From: Polynucleobacter sp. AP-Melu-500A-A1
Lineage (GTDB): Bacteria > Pseudomonadota > Gammaproteobacteria > Burkholderiales > Burkholderiaceae
Assembly (NCBI RefSeq): GCF_018882125.1
Contig: NZ_JACVOZ010000003.1
Span: 496,001-560,000 of the forward strand
DNA: 64,000 nucleotides
Direction: 5' to 3'
In this document: positions 1-9,324 of the stretch, one piece after another
Layout of the letters: every line of letters begins with the position of its first letter
Numbering within the stretch: position 1 is the stretch's first letter
The notes under the pieces: model-generated
What the model saw: only the letters and a program-made list of their open reading frames with translations
Database searches by the model: none
What the model was told of the DNA's origin: nothing
Position numbers and translations under genes: made by a program

Positions 1-921
1 ATCGGTTGCAAACGCGTGCACTGAAGTGAGTACTCCAGAGCGAACCAAGAAAGTTCCTAGAAGCGATAAAGAAAAAGCAGTGATCGCAAGCAATACTGTC
101 CAACTTTTAAAACCGCCCCGCTTCTCAGTGACTGCTAAGGAGTGAAGGAGTGCCGTACCGACCAACCAAGGAATGAAGGAAGCATTCTCTACGGGATCCC
201 AAAACCACCAACCTCCCCAACCGAGCTCGTAATAAGCCCACCAAGATCCGAGTGCAATACCTAAAGTTAAAAAGACCCATGCGGCAGTAGTCCATGGACG
301 TGACCAGCGCGCCCACGCAGCATCTAATCTTCCTGATAATAAAGATGCGATTGCAAAAGCAAAAGCGACTGAAAAGCCCACATAGCCCATATACAACATT
401 GGCGGATGAAACACCAAACCTGGATCTTGCAATAAAGGATTTAATGAGCGCCCATCTTGAGCAGCAGGAAGCAATCTTGCAAAAGGATTAGAGGTGGTAA
501 GGACAAACAGCAATAAACCACTCGTTACCAAACCCAAAACGCCGATAACACGCGCCACCATGAATTCATCGAGCGCTTTAGAAAGTTGAGCAACCAAAAT
601 AGTCCAGATGCTTAGCAAGAATATCCAAAGCAGGAGTGACCCCTCATGACCTCCCCAAACTGCGCCTAGCCGATAAACAAGAGGCATTTGAGAATTGGAA
701 TGTTCAGCTACGTAAAGCACAGAAAAATCATTGGCGTAGAAACTCCATGCCAGACTCACAAATGCAATGAAGAGTAATAGAAAGACGACTTGGGCTGCAG
801 GTCGAGCCAACATCAACCACTCGCGGCGACCTTGATGTGCGCCAATGAGTGGCAAGATACCTTGTATGAGCGCAATACAAAGTGCCAGAATTAATGCGTA
901 ATGCCCAAACTCAGGAATCAT
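1..921 (-). CDS. ccmF: Cytochrome c heme lyase subunit CcmF (3' part missing)
   Basis: Inner-membrane subunit of the CcmFH heme ligase, which attaches heme to apocytochrome c in the periplasm. The first 307 codons lie in the window; the family is usually about 650 residues, so the C-terminal half is beyond position 1. Reading backward from 921 gives a start [14 protein letters not shown], a run of hydrophobic helices, and the tryptophan-rich WWD heme-handling signature ([13 protein letters not shown]) near residues 233-247. Its ATG overlaps the ccmE stop (ATGA), so the two are translationally coupled. Apparent antisense reading frames within this span are shadows. Identity is seen in the sequence; function is family knowledge. 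Confidence 0.95.
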   Translation of the reverse strand, partial: MIPEFGHYALILALCIALIQGILPLIGAHQGRREWLMLARPAAQVVFLLLFIAFVSLAWSFYANDFSVLYVAEHSNSQMPLVYRLGAVWGGHEGSLLLWIFLLSIWTILVAQLSKALDEFMVARVIGVLGLVTSGLLLFVLTTSNPFARLLPAAQDGRSLNPLLQDPGLVFHPPMLYMGYVGFSVAFAFAIASLLSGRLDAAWARWSRPWTTAAWVFLTLGIALGSWWAYYELGWGGWWFWDPVENASFIPWLVGTALLHSLAVTEKRGGFKSWTVLLAITAFSLSLLGTFLVRSGVLTSVHAFATD

Positions 922-1352
922 TTATTGCTTCCATTTTTTTGTGCCTGCTCTAGGGCATGCTTTGCTTCCGGGGGCATATAGTTTTCATCATGCTTAGCAA
1001 GAACTTCACTGGCGATGAACTGGCCATTAGTATCGAGTCGTCCCTGAATCACAGCGCCCTTACCCTCTTTAAACAAATCCGGAAGAATGCCGGTATAGGC
1101 AACAGGAATATCTTTCACTAAATCAGTAATTACAAAGTGCACAGTCAAGCCATCTCGTCTTAAGGAGCCGTCTTTTACCATACCACCAATCCGAAATGCT
1201 TGCCCTTGTGGCGCTTTACCTGCAGCCACCTCACTTGGCGTTACATAGAGAGCTATATTACTATTGAGAGCATTGAGAATTAAGAGGGCTGCAACTCCGA
1301 TCACTACTAAAGCAGCAACAATCCATAATGCACGCTGATGTCTAGGCTTCAC
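918..1352 (-). CDS. ccmE: Cytochrome c maturation heme chaperone CcmE
   Basis: Periplasmic heme chaperone that takes heme from CcmC/CcmAB and hands it to CcmF. The protein has 144 residues, with one N-terminal membrane anchor (about residues 9-27) followed by an OB-fold beta barrel. The heme-binding motif LAKHDENY is present, with the covalent heme histidine at residue 121 and the axial tyrosine at 125. The start ATG overlaps the ccmD stop and its stop overlaps the ccmF start, placing it firmly in the ccm operon. Length and motif are typical; nothing odd. Confidence 0.96.
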   Translation of the reverse strand: MKPRHQRALWIVAALVVIGVAALLILNALNSNIALYVTPSEVAAGKAPQGQAFRIGGMVKDGSLRRDGLTVHFVITDLVKDIPVAYTGILPDLFKEGKGAVIQGRLDTNGQFIASEVLAKHDENYMPPEAKHALEQAQKNGSNK

Positions 1353-1537
1353 TGACCACTTTCTTTATCAAACTGCTCTGCTAACAATTGCTGATGCAAC
1401 CTGCGTATCACCGTTTTATTACGCGCACGAATCACCAGTGGCTCTAACAATAAAACGAGGGCGCACATTCCAAAACTACTCCACACATAGAGTGCATAAC
1501 CACCCATAGCGAAAAATTCAGAAGGACTATTCCACAT
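1349..1537 (-). CDS. ccmD: Heme exporter small subunit CcmD
   Basis: Small single-span membrane protein that releases holo-CcmE from the CcmABC complex. I place the start at the ATG at 1537, forming a TAATG junction with the ccmC stop, which gives 62 residues beginning [14 protein letters not shown] longer frame beginning 11 codons upstream would overlap ccmC and has no support. It has one hydrophobic helix ([17 protein letters not shown]), then a basic cytoplasmic segment, and the family features of YALYVW followed by charged residues. It lies between ccmC and ccmE, as is standard. Confidence 0.9.
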   Translation of the reverse strand: MWNSPSEFFAMGGYALYVWSSFGMCALVLLLEPLVIRARNKTVIRRLHQQLLAEQFDKESGQ

Positions 1538-2313
1538 TAGCGCTTTACCTCGCTCAATTGTCTCACCCAATCCGTGTGGGATTCACGCTCGAGAATAATG
1601 GTCCTTACTCGTATCAAGCCCACCGCAATGGAATACATCCAAAAACAGAGAGCCATTAGCAACATACCCCAAAGCATGGTCTGCGCCATAGCTGGAGACT
1701 TTGTTAATGAAACAGATGCCCCCTGATGCAAGGTATTCCACCATTTCACTGAGAAATAAATGATGGGGATATTCACCACGCCCACTAAAGCCAAGATCGC
1801 ACCCGCTTTGTCTGCCCTACGAGGATTATCAATTGAAGCTTGCAGTGCGATGAAACCGAGATATAGAAATAATAAGATGAGCTCAGAAGTCAGACGTGCA
1901 TCCCATACCCACCACGCGCCCCACATCGGCTTTCCCCAAAATGCACCAGTCCACAAAGATAGAAATGCCATCCATGCGCCAGCCGGAGCTAAGGCTTGAG
2001 CCATCATGGCAGAAAGCCGCGTATTAAAAACTAAGCCAAGTCCTGCCCATGCTGCCATGACAAGATAAATAAACATCGACATCCATGAGGCCGGTACATG
2101 GATAAAAATAATGCGATAACCCTGTCCTTGAACAGCATCCACTGGAGCAACAAAAAAACTAATCCATAAACCAGCTGCGCCAAAAACCGCAGTCAGAACC
2201 CAAAAGATGGGAATCAGTTTTCCCGCCACCGGATAAAAAGTGCTTGGGCTTGATAACTTAAACCAATGAATCAAACGGTTATCGGAAAAAGAAGAATTAT
2301 TTTGCTTACTCAT
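1537..2313 (-). CDS. ccmC: Heme exporter/handling protein CcmC
   Basis: Integral membrane protein that presents heme to CcmE. It has 258 residues, six predicted transmembrane helices and a WWD signature at about residues 131-139 (WGAWWVWDA). Conserved histidines flank that domain: H72 in FIHVPASW and one in the later WWNTLHQG segment. The length matches the family. It overlaps ccmB by 4 nt and touches ccmD at TAATG. No regulatory signal of its own is visible; it should be co-transcribed from upstream of ccmA. Confidence 0.96.
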   Translation of the reverse strand: MSKQNNSSFSDNRLIHWFKLSSPSTFYPVAGKLIPIFWVLTAVFGAAGLWISFFVAPVDAVQGQGYRIIFIHVPASWMSMFIYLVMAAWAGLGLVFNTRLSAMMAQALAPAGAWMAFLSLWTGAFWGKPMWGAWWVWDARLTSELILLFLYLGFIALQASIDNPRRADKAGAILALVGVVNIPIIYFSVKWWNTLHQGASVSLTKSPAMAQTMLWGMLLMALCFWMYSIAVGLIRVRTIILERESHTDWVRQLSEVKR

Positions 2314-2975
2314 TCAATCGCAATCTTTAGGGCTGCAGTACTCACCCAAGGTACAAATGCTAAAGCCAAAATCAATAAGGCGCTCAAGAGGGAAAAATGC
2401 CCTGTGCTATCTAAACCTACGCTATTGGCATAAACCGCTCCAGCCCCAAAAATCAATACCGGAATATAGAGCGGCAAAATCAACAAACTCATCAATATAC
2501 TTCCGCCACGAACACCCAAGGTCAGAGCGGCACCGATCGAGCCTAACAAAGATAGTACAGGGGTTCCCAGTAGAAGAGTGCCCATCAAAACATACAAAGA
2601 GCTTGCATCCAAATCAAACTGAATTCCGATGATGGGGGCTATTAAAACCAAAGGTAAACCACAGACCAACCAGTGCGCCACAATCTTCCCAGCTACTAAT
2701 AGCACTAATGGCTGTGGGGATAAGACTAGCTGTTCCAAGGCACCATCAAGATAGTCCGCTGCAAACATTCTCTGCAAACCCAGTAAGGTTGAAAGTAAAG
2801 CTGCTACCCATAAAACACCGGGAGCAATCTTGCGTAGTAAGGCAGCATCCGCTCCGATACCCAATGGAAACAAACTGGTTACCACTACAAAGAAGAAAAG
2901 TGCCGTCAGGACTTCACTCTTGCGCCGCATCACCAAAAGCAAATCACGATGGATGATGGCAAAGAAGGCATTCAT
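2310..2975 (-). CDS. ccmB: Heme exporter permease CcmB
   Basis: Membrane subunit of the CcmAB ABC complex, which drives release of holo-CcmE. The 221-residue protein has six hydrophobic segments and the typical N-terminus with a basic RDLLLVMRRKSE segment before the first helix. The AADYLDGALEQLVLSP region resembles the coupling segment of the family. It overlaps ccmA upstream and ccmC downstream by 4 nt each, so its stoichiometry is probably set by translational coupling. Confidence 0.95.
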   Translation of the reverse strand: MNAFFAIIHRDLLLVMRRKSEVLTALFFFVVVTSLFPLGIGADAALLRKIAPGVLWVAALLSTLLGLQRMFAADYLDGALEQLVLSPQPLVLLVAGKIVAHWLVCGLPLVLIAPIIGIQFDLDASSLYVLMGTLLLGTPVLSLLGSIGAALTLGVRGGSILMSLLILPLYIPVLIFGAGAVYANSVGLDSTGHFSLLSALLILALAFVPWVSTAALKIAIE

Positions 2976-3616
2976 AGCTCCAATACCTTCACATTCGGGA
3001 TAGCAATATTTTGATGGCTTGTTAAAACAACCAGTCCACCTTGCTCTAGATGCTGGGCAATTAAAGTTTGTAATGCCTGAACTGCATTGACATCAAGCGC
3101 ATTAAAAGGTTCATCTAGTATCCATAACTTGGCTTGACGTGTAGCCATACGCGCCATCAAGACGCGCCGCTTTTGGCCTGCTGATAAACAACTGACTGGT
3201 AGATGCTCGCGACCACGTAAGCCAAAACGCCATAAAGAAGAAAGGGCCTGCTCTTGCGGGAGAGCAATATCATCTATTGCTGCGTACATCTGGATATTTT
3301 CTAAAGCAGTGAGATCATCCTTTAATGCATCGCGATGACCCAGAAATAATAGATCACGGTGATACTGCGAAGGGTCCATAGTAATCGCTTGACCCTTCCA
3401 TAAAATCTCGCCAGATTCGGGCTTTGACAAACCCGTCAAGAGACGCAATAAACTGGTTTTACCTACTCCGTTCTCGCCGCGCACATGCAAACACTCTCCA
3501 GCATTAACTTGCAGATCCAGTTCAGTAAATAGCGTACGCTCCCCACGCACGCAGCTCAGCGCATGCGCTTGAAGCACATAATCAGCAGGAGAGGTGTGTG
3601 AAATAGTGGCTGTCAT
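2972..3616 (-). CDS. ccmA: Heme exporter ATP-binding protein CcmA
   Basis: Cytoplasmic ATPase of the CcmABCD complex. It has 214 residues with Walker A GENGVGKTS (about 47-55), the ABC signature LSAGQKRR and Walker B LWILDEPFNALD. A histidine in LVVLTSHQ serves as the switch residue. This is the first gene of the minus-strand ccm operon; about 200 nt of non-coding DNA separate it from the next gene upstream. Its size and motif order are normal for CcmA. Confidence 0.96.
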   Translation of the reverse strand: MTATISHTSPADYVLQAHALSCVRGERTLFTELDLQVNAGECLHVRGENGVGKTSLLRLLTGLSKPESGEILWKGQAITMDPSQYHRDLLFLGHRDALKDDLTALENIQMYAAIDDIALPQEQALSSLWRFGLRGREHLPVSCLSAGQKRRVLMARMATRQAKLWILDEPFNALDVNAVQALQTLIAQHLEQGGLVVLTSHQNIAIPNVKVLEL

Positions 3617-3732
3617 GAATGTCGTAGGCTTGAATCAAACCACTCCGGGTATTGTCCAAGACCCCATAGGGGCTGTCAAACTGAACAGAAGGGGTTTTGA
3701 GAATAATCTCTTTTAATTCAATCGCTTAGAGA

Positions 3733-3761
3733 ATTATAAACCTTGCGTCACTAGAAATAAA
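3733..3761 (-). promoter_or_regulatory. Possible promoter of the ccm operon
   Basis: The minus strand carries a perfect -10 hexamer TATAAT (3733-3738). Seventeen bases upstream is a weak -35 (TTTATT, 3756-3761). It lies about 115 nt before ccmA and just beyond the terminator of the preceding TctC gene, where a promoter is needed. The -35 is poor, so this is tentative. Confidence 0.3.
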
Positions 3762-3780
3762 AACCACCCGAAGGTGGTTT
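3761..3780 (-). terminator. Rho-independent terminator of the TctC gene at 3.8 kb
   Basis: Inverted repeat AAACCACC/GGTGGTTT around a 4-nt loop. On the minus strand it is followed by TTATTTC. It ends transcription of the TctC gene and insulates the ccm operon. Confidence 0.75.
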
Positions 3781-3817
3781 TGACAGTGAAGCGCAAATTC
3801 AATTACGTCAAAGTGAA

Positions 3818-4837
3818 CTACTCTGGCTTGATCCCAGACTTTTTAATCAATGCGACCCACTGATCTAACTCTGACTTTAAAAAGCTGACATACGCCGCTG
3901 ATCCCGGGGTTGGCACTACAAAACCCACTGATTCCAAGCGTTGCCTTACCTCAGGCGTTTGCAAGGCCTGAATCATCGCAGCCTCTAATTTATCGATGAC
4001 AGGTTTGGGCGTTCCTTTTGGCGCGCTGATGCCTGCCCAAGATAGCGCCTGAAATCCTGGATAGCCGCTTTCTGCCACAGTAGGAACATTAGGATATAGA
4101 GGGTTACGCTGCAAGCTGCTCACTGCAATAGGGCGCAATTTTCCCGCCTGGACAAAAGGGAGTGCCGCATCCTGATTAATGAACTCGAGCGGAATTTCAT
4201 TGGCCAATATGGCATTCATTAGAGGACCGCCTCCACGATAAGGAATGCCTACCAAGGGCAAAGGATTGCAGTTGAGCTTCTTCTTTATATCCGCACAAGT
4301 TGAGGTAGCTTGTCTCAGTAACTCCATTGCCATGTGGCCAGAAGAAGCATAGGTGTAGCCATAGTCAAGCTTGCCAGGATTCGCCCTGGCGTAATCGACG
4401 ATATCTTTTAAAGTTTTAAATGGGCGGTCCGGATTAACCACCAAAACATTGGGGCCCAAATCAATCAATGAGATGTGCGCAAAATCCTTTAAAGAATCGT
4501 ATTTCAAATTGGGATCAAGGCCATGCGCAACTGCATTTTGACCAACGCCAGTCATCACCAAGGTATAGCCATCGGGAGCAGCATTGGCTCCCCTCTCAGC
4601 GCCAATCACGCCACCCCCTCCAGAGATATTTTCAATCACGAAGGCCTGTTTAAAAGTCTTGGTTAATTGCTCTGCCGAAATTCTCGCCATGATGTCTGTA
4701 GTGCCGCCTGGTGGGAAGGGCACAATAATTTTGACAGTCTTATTGGGGTAATCTGATTGGGAAATTGCTGGGATGCAGCATGTACTTGACAAGCCACAAA
4801 TGAGTAATGCCCGGGCAATAAAAGAAAGCTTGGCCAT
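3818..4837 (-). CDS. TctC/Bug periplasmic solute receptor no. 1
   Basis: Extracytoplasmic receptor of the tripartite tricarboxylate transporter family. These receptors bind organic acids and deliver them to a TctA/TctB permease. The 339-residue protein has an N-terminal signal sequence (about 1-27) with cysteines STCC near the cleavage region, then YPNKTVKIIVPFPPGGTTD, the first ligand loop. DGYTLVMT and KLRPIAV....LYPNVPTVAE are also typical. A short cysteine-bearing insertion (residues about 180-192, CADIKKKLNCN) is not seen in the other copies here and could form a disulfide. The gene is divergent from the sugar-acid dehydratase at 4982, suggesting a shared substrate route. The ligand cannot be read from sequence. 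Confidence 0.9.
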   Translation of the reverse strand: MAKLSFIARALLICGLSSTCCIPAISQSDYPNKTVKIIVPFPPGGTTDIMARISAEQLTKTFKQAFVIENISGGGGVIGAERGANAAPDGYTLVMTGVGQNAVAHGLDPNLKYDSLKDFAHISLIDLGPNVLVVNPDRPFKTLKDIVDYARANPGKLDYGYTYASSGHMAMELLRQATSTCADIKKKLNCNPLPLVGIPYRGGGPLMNAILANEIPLEFINQDAALPFVQAGKLRPIAVSSLQRNPLYPNVPTVAESGYPGFQALSWAGISAPKGTPKPVIDKLEAAMIQALQTPEVRQRLESVGFVVPTPGSAAYVSFLKSELDQWVALIKKSGIKPE

Positions 4838-4981
4838 GGAATGATCCTTATGAATTTATGTACAACAGTAGTCCCTAGCCACAAGAGTAAATAAGAGCCA
4901 TTCAGAAAACAAGTACTGACATACCCTTTCTCGCAAGCAAGCACTAATATAGAAGACTTACAAACCTAAACCCAGACTTTT

Positions 4982-6721
4982 ATGCCAAAAAAGACTAAAG
5001 AATCTCTTCGTAGCGCACGCTGGTTTGAGCCAGATGACTTGCGCTCTTTTGGACATCGCTCTCGCGCCATGCAAATGGGATACGGTCCTGAGGATTGGTC
5101 TGGTAAACCTGTGATTGCGATCATCAATACTTGGTCTGACATCAACCCTTGTCATACGCATTTCAAACAACGCGTCGAAGATGTTAAGCGAGGTGTTCTG
5201 CAAGCAGGTGGCTTCCCCATTGAATTACCTGCTATTTCATTAGCCGAACAATATGTCAAACCCACCACCATGCTTTATCGCAATATGTTGGCCATGGAAA
5301 CTGAAGAGCTTATTCGCTCTCATCCAGTTGATGGTGCAGTACTCATGGGTGGCTGTGACAAAACTACCCCTGGTTTGGTCATGGGCGCATTATCTGCAGG
5401 CCTACCTTTTATTTATCTTCCAGCAGGCCCAATGCTCAGAGGCAATTGGAAAGGTCAAATCTTAGGCTCTGGATCGGATGCGTGGAAGTATTGGGATGAA
5501 CGACGCGCAGGCAATATCTCCGAAGCACAATGGCTAGAGGTTGAAGGCGGCATTGCGCGCAGTCATGGCACTTGCATGACTATGGGTACGGCTGCAACCA
5601 TGATGGGTATTACTGAGGCGCTGGGCTTAAGTTTGCCAGGCGCCTCTAGCATTCCAGCGCCTGATGCAAGTCATCCTCGTATGGCGGCGGCCTGTGGCAG
5701 AAGAATTGTGGAGATGGTTTGGGAAGATTTAACCCCAGCACGCATATTGAGTAAGGCCAATTTCTTAAATGCCATTGCAGCAGCAATGGCTATGGGTTGT
5801 AGCACGAATGCCATCATTCATTTAATTGCTATGTCACGTCGCGCTGGAAAAGATTGCACAGTGACTCTGGATGATTTTGATACTGCAAGTAGAAAAGTTC
5901 CAGTCATTGCGAACATTAGACCTAGTGGTGATAAATATTTGATGGAAGATTTTTATTACGCTGGAGGAATGCCAGCGATGCTTAAGGAAATGAAGCAGCA
6001 CCTTGACCATACCGCCATGACAGTAACAGGAAAAACTATTGGCGAGAATATTCAGAACGCTGAAGTTTATAACGCCGATGTCATTCGTACACTGGATAAC
6101 CCAATTTATAAAGAAGGTGCTCTCGCAGTCTTGCGTGGGAATATTGCACCGGGTGGGGCAGTAATTAAGCCTAGCGCCTGTGCAGAAAAATTCTTGAAAC
6201 ATACTGGACCAGCACTCGTATTTGATAGCTATCCCGATATGAAAAAAGCAATTGAGGATGAGAATTTAGACGTTACCGAAAATCACATTTTGGTTCTTAG
6301 AAACGCAGGTCCCAAGGGTGGACCTGGTATGCCCGAATGGGGCATGCTGCCCATACCAGTGAAGTTGGTAAAACAAGGAGTGCGAGATATGCTCCGCCTC
6401 TCTGATGCTCGTATGAGCGGCACCAGTTACGGCGCCTGTATTCTTCACGCCTCTCCAGAATCCTATATCGGAGGTCCATTGGCACTTGTGAAAACCGGCG
6501 ACTTGATTACTGTAGATGTGGATGCCAGAAAGATTCAGTTAGAAATTAGTGATGAGGAACTCGCTGCCAGAAAAGCAAAATGGGTAGCGCCTAAACCTAA
6601 ATATGAGCGGGGTTATGGCTGGATGTTTAGTCGCCACATTCTGCAAGCAGAAGATGGTTGTGACTTTGATTTTCTAGAAACCAGTTTTGGCGCACCTGTA
6701 CCGGAGCCGGATATTTACTAA
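4982..6721 (+). CDS. IlvD/Edd-family sugar-acid dehydratase (L-arabinonate dehydratase-like)
   Basis: Fe-S dehydratase of 579 residues. Cysteines expected to hold the cluster are C57 (NPCHTH), C125 (GGCDKTTP) and C198 (GTCMTMGTA). The overall pattern (YRNMLAMETEEL, KYLMEDFYYAGGMP, ARMSGTSYG) resembles L-arabinonate/pentonate dehydratases more than biosynthetic IlvD. The likely reaction is dehydration of an aldonic acid to a 2-keto-3-deoxy acid; the exact sugar acid is inference. It stands alone and is divergent from a TctC receptor 144 bp away, which may import its substrate. A strong terminator follows. A biosynthetic dihydroxy-acid dehydratase is the alternative, but the neighbours are not branched-chain genes. 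Confidence 0.85.
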   Translation: MPKKTKESLRSARWFEPDDLRSFGHRSRAMQMGYGPEDWSGKPVIAIINTWSDINPCHTHFKQRVEDVKRGVLQAGGFPIELPAISLAEQYVKPTTMLYRNMLAMETEELIRSHPVDGAVLMGGCDKTTPGLVMGALSAGLPFIYLPAGPMLRGNWKGQILGSGSDAWKYWDERRAGNISEAQWLEVEGGIARSHGTCMTMGTAATMMGITEALGLSLPGASSIPAPDASHPRMAAACGRRIVEMVWEDLTPARILSKANFLNAIAAAMAMGCSTNAIIHLIAMSRRAGKDCTVTLDDFDTASRKVPVIANIRPSGDKYLMEDFYYAGGMPAMLKEMKQHLDHTAMTVTGKTIGENIQNAEVYNADVIRTLDNPIYKEGALAVLRGNIAPGGAVIKPSACAEKFLKHTGPALVFDSYPDMKKAIEDENLDVTENHILVLRNAGPKGGPGMPEWGMLPIPVKLVKQGVRDMLRLSDARMSGTSYGACILHASPESYIGGPLALVKTGDLITVDVDARKIQLEISDEELAARKAKWVAPKPKYERGYGWMFSRHILQAEDGCDFDFLETSFGAPVPEPDIY

Positions 6722-6754
6722 TCCCTAATGATTGTCTCAGTACACTTCAATAAA

Positions 6755-6784
6755 AAAAGCCCCTGTATTAAATCAGGGGCTTTT
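6755..6784. terminator. Bidirectional rho-independent terminator
   Basis: Eleven-base-pair perfect inverted repeat AAAAGCCCCTG/CAGGGGCTTTT with an 8-nt loop and U-tracts on both strands. It lies between the convergent dehydratase and metallo-hydrolase genes and serves both. Confidence 0.88.
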
Positions 6785-6797
6785 AGTTTTTAAGGCA

Positions 6798-7655
6798 TCA
6801 GAACTCTACTGTTTGCCCTTCAGTCATCGGAATGATCCTAATCTTACTGCCCTTCATATCTGCCTGAAATTCGGCAAGCGTCCCTTTTGCTAGAGGGTTA
6901 GAGTTGTAATGCATTGGGATGACCATTTTAGGATTAATCAGTTCACGTAACGCATGTGCAGCATCATCAGGGGCCATCGTGAAATTACCTCCAATAGGTA
7001 CCATCACTAAATCAGGCTTGTAATACTCGCTAATAAATTTCATATCACCGAATATGCCGGTATCGCCCATATGCCAAATCTTAAATCCATTTTCTAACTG
7101 GATGATGTAACCCATAGCCTCGCCAGCATGATGGGACTCCAATTTTCCAGTGGCAGGATTTTTCCACACTAGTAAAGAAGAATGCTCCGCCTTTACTGCA
7201 GTCACTTTAATTCCAGGCAAAGGCGTCACACGCCCAGATTTATTAAAGCGATGTGTTAACTCGGCCGGCATAACACCCAAAGTAATTAGAGGCGTCACCA
7301 TATCCGCAGGACCATACAGCTGAGTTTTGTGTAACTTTGCTAAATCTGGGGCATCGCCAATGTGATCAACGTGCGCATGCGTCACTAATAGCAAATCGAT
7401 AGGGCCTAGAGCAGCAATATCATTCTTGTATACAGCAGGTGTCTTTGGCCCGCCAGTAAGCCATGGATCAATCACAATGATTTTTCCTCCAGGGCTTTTA
7501 ATCCGAAAACCTGCTTGTCCTAGCCACAAGATTTCTGTTTTGCCTTGTTGGGCACTAGGTGCTGAAGATTGCGCTTGAGCACTAAAAGTAGCACCCAATA
7601 AGAGGGTGGATATGGTTGCTGCACCCACCAATTTCTGTAAAGAAAAAATATGCAT
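6798..7655 (-). CDS. Secreted metallo-beta-lactamase-fold hydrolase (UPF0173-like)
   Basis: 285 residues with a signal peptide (about 1-28, ending SAQAQ). A metallo-beta-lactamase domain follows, with the zinc motif HAHVDH (H93, H95, D97, H98). Later ligands are probably H158 in KAEHSS, D198 in HMGDTG and H249 in IPMHYN. The domain resembles YtkL/UPF0173 metal-dependent hydrolases, which are normally cytoplasmic; an export signal is less common. The substrate is unknown. It is convergent with the dehydratase and separate from the small gene upstream. Confidence 0.85.
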   Translation of the reverse strand: MHIFSLQKLVGAATISTLLLGATFSAQAQSSAPSAQQGKTEILWLGQAGFRIKSPGGKIIVIDPWLTGGPKTPAVYKNDIAALGPIDLLLVTHAHVDHIGDAPDLAKLHKTQLYGPADMVTPLITLGVMPAELTHRFNKSGRVTPLPGIKVTAVKAEHSSLLVWKNPATGKLESHHAGEAMGYIIQLENGFKIWHMGDTGIFGDMKFISEYYKPDLVMVPIGGNFTMAPDDAAHALRELINPKMVIPMHYNSNPLAKGTLAEFQADMKGSKIRIIPMTEGQTVEF

Positions 7656-7750
7656 ATCACTGTCTCCCCAAGCTGTTCTTATAGATCTTCTAAAACTATA
7701 GCTTAGAAATACCGTCTGCGCTGATGTGGCAGCGCACCAATAGTATTAAC

Positions 7751-8161
7751 TTACTTCCAGAAGAGTGAAATTTTTTGTGGCTGCCCAGCTTTGATAGAAA
7801 TCGCTCTTTTTTGCTCAACCCCTTGATAACTAGCTTGAATCACATAATCACCAGGTTCTAAATTAACAAGCATGTAAGGACCTTGTGCCTTAGCATCAAA
7901 AATTACTGCACTCTTAGAGTTCGCAATCTTAATTTGGCTACCAAAGATCCAAACGCCTCTACCATTCTCGAGCTGAGATAACTCTAGCAATAAAGGCCAA
8001 TGCTTAGCCTCAGCCAAAATAGCCGCTGACTCACCCTCACCAACGCCACCACTAATATAAGAGATCCCAAGAGAGCGCTGCGTCTCCGGAATTTGTGCCC
8101 AAACACTAGTGCTGCTTAATAAGCATGCTGTCAGAGCAATAGATTTGATCAGTGTTTTCAT
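7751..8161 (-). CDS. Secreted protein of unknown function with carboxypeptidase-regulatory-like fold
   Basis: 136 residues with a clear signal peptide (about 1-22, cleaving after VWA). The mature part reads as a beta-sandwich: the C-terminal stretch (MLVNLEPGDYVIQASYQG) resembles the carboxypeptidase-regulatory/transthyretin-like fold. No catalytic motif is seen. It lies in a minus-strand group with the metallo-hydrolase but has its own spacing. The function is not known to me. Confidence 0.7.
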   Translation of the reverse strand: MKTLIKSIALTACLLSSTSVWAQIPETQRSLGISYISGGVGEGESAAILAEAKHWPLLLELSQLENGRGVWIFGSQIKIANSKSAVIFDAKAQGPYMLVNLEPGDYVIQASYQGVEQKRAISIKAGQPQKISLFWK

Positions 8162-8190
8162 AACTCCATATTACATCTAGAGTGCGCAAT

Positions 8191-8213
8191 AAAAAAGCCC
8201 CGTATAACGGGGC
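8191..8213 (-). terminator. Rho-independent terminator of the quinone oxidoreductase gene
   Basis: GCCCCG/CGGGGC stem with a TATAA loop. On the minus strand it is followed by six or more U residues. It lies just downstream of the oxidoreductase stop at 8239. Confidence 0.8.
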
Positions 8214-8238
8214 CTGAGAATGCTAAGCGCTTATTCAG

Positions 8239-9219
8239 TTATGGAATCAGGACAATTGCGCCAGATACCTTTCTCCCCTCAGCAGCTCGATGGGCTTCAG
8301 CAGCCTGCTCCAAAGGAAACTTAGCGGCAATCTGGACTTTTACCTGTCCTTTAGCAATCGCATCAAATACCGCACGGGCATTTTCTTGCAAGAGGGCCGA
8401 GGTAGCGTTATGTGGGAATACGGAAGGTCTAGTCAAAAATAAACAGCCCTTCTTATTCAAGATTTCTGGCTGAATCTCTGGCGCAGGGCCTGAGGCAGCA
8501 CCAAATAATGCGACGGTTCCAAAAGGAGCTGCACAATCTAAGGAGCCTAAAAAAGTTTCTTTGGCAACAGAGTCGTAAACCACATTGGCTTTTTTGCCCC
8601 CAGTGGCCTTAAGGAATTCTTCAACCCAATTGGATTTTGAATAATCAACCACCGCATCACAGCCCGCTGCTTTAGCTGCAGCAACTTTTGCTTGAGAACC
8701 CACCGAGCCAACGACAAATGCACCTAAAGCCTTTGCCCAACCGGCCAAAATTTGTCCCACACCACCAGCGGCCGCATGAACAAGAACTACATCGCCAGCT
8801 TTTACTTTATAAGTTTTTTGCACAAGGTACTGAGCAGTCATTGCTTTAAAGAAAACTGCAGCAGCTACTTCATCGGATACATTGTCAGGCACTGGAACCA
8901 ATTTATCTGCTGGTACATTACGCGCACTGGCATATGCACCAATTCCCGCATTCATATACATCACGCGATCACCAATCTTGAATCCAGTAACACCATCACC
9001 TAAGGCATGCACCACTCCAACTGCTTCATGCCCAAGACCAGTAGGCATCTCTAATGGATACACACCAGATCGCTGATACACGTCAATAAAGTTAAATCCA
9101 ATGGCCGTTTGACGAATTTGTACTTCGCCTTTTGAGGGCGCTGGTAATTCTTTATCAATGAGTTTAATTACGTCGGCACTACCTAGTTCTGAAAGACTAA
9201 CGACTCGAGCTGTTGTCAC
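8239..9219 (-). CDS. NADPH:quinone oxidoreductase family protein (zinc-free MDR)
   Basis: Medium-chain dehydrogenase/reductase of 326 residues, closest in pattern to QorA. Seen are a GroES-like N-terminal domain with NFIDVYQRSG and GHEAVG, the nucleotide-binding turn AAAGGVGQILAGWAKALGA (about 150-168), and the QOR hallmark KAMTAQYL. The catalytic-zinc cysteine pattern of alcohol dehydrogenases is absent. It probably reduces quinones or enones with NADPH in the cytosol. The gene is monocistronic with its own terminator. Confidence 0.88.
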   Translation of the reverse strand: MTTARVVSLSELGSADVIKLIDKELPAPSKGEVQIRQTAIGFNFIDVYQRSGVYPLEMPTGLGHEAVGVVHALGDGVTGFKIGDRVMYMNAGIGAYASARNVPADKLVPVPDNVSDEVAAAVFFKAMTAQYLVQKTYKVKAGDVVLVHAAAGGVGQILAGWAKALGAFVVGSVGSQAKVAAAKAAGCDAVVDYSKSNWVEEFLKATGGKKANVVYDSVAKETFLGSLDCAAPFGTVALFGAASGPAPEIQPEILNKKGCLFLTRPSVFPHNATSALLQENARAVFDAIAKGQVKVQIAAKFPLEQAAEAHRAAEGRKVSGAIVLIP

Positions 9220-9324
9220 ATGTCACCTTATGATTTTTTATTAGGAAATTATCGTAACTCAGATTCCAAAAAGCTTATGAGCTACCCCACAACAGAAAGT
9301 GTGACACAAATTGCCAACTTCCGT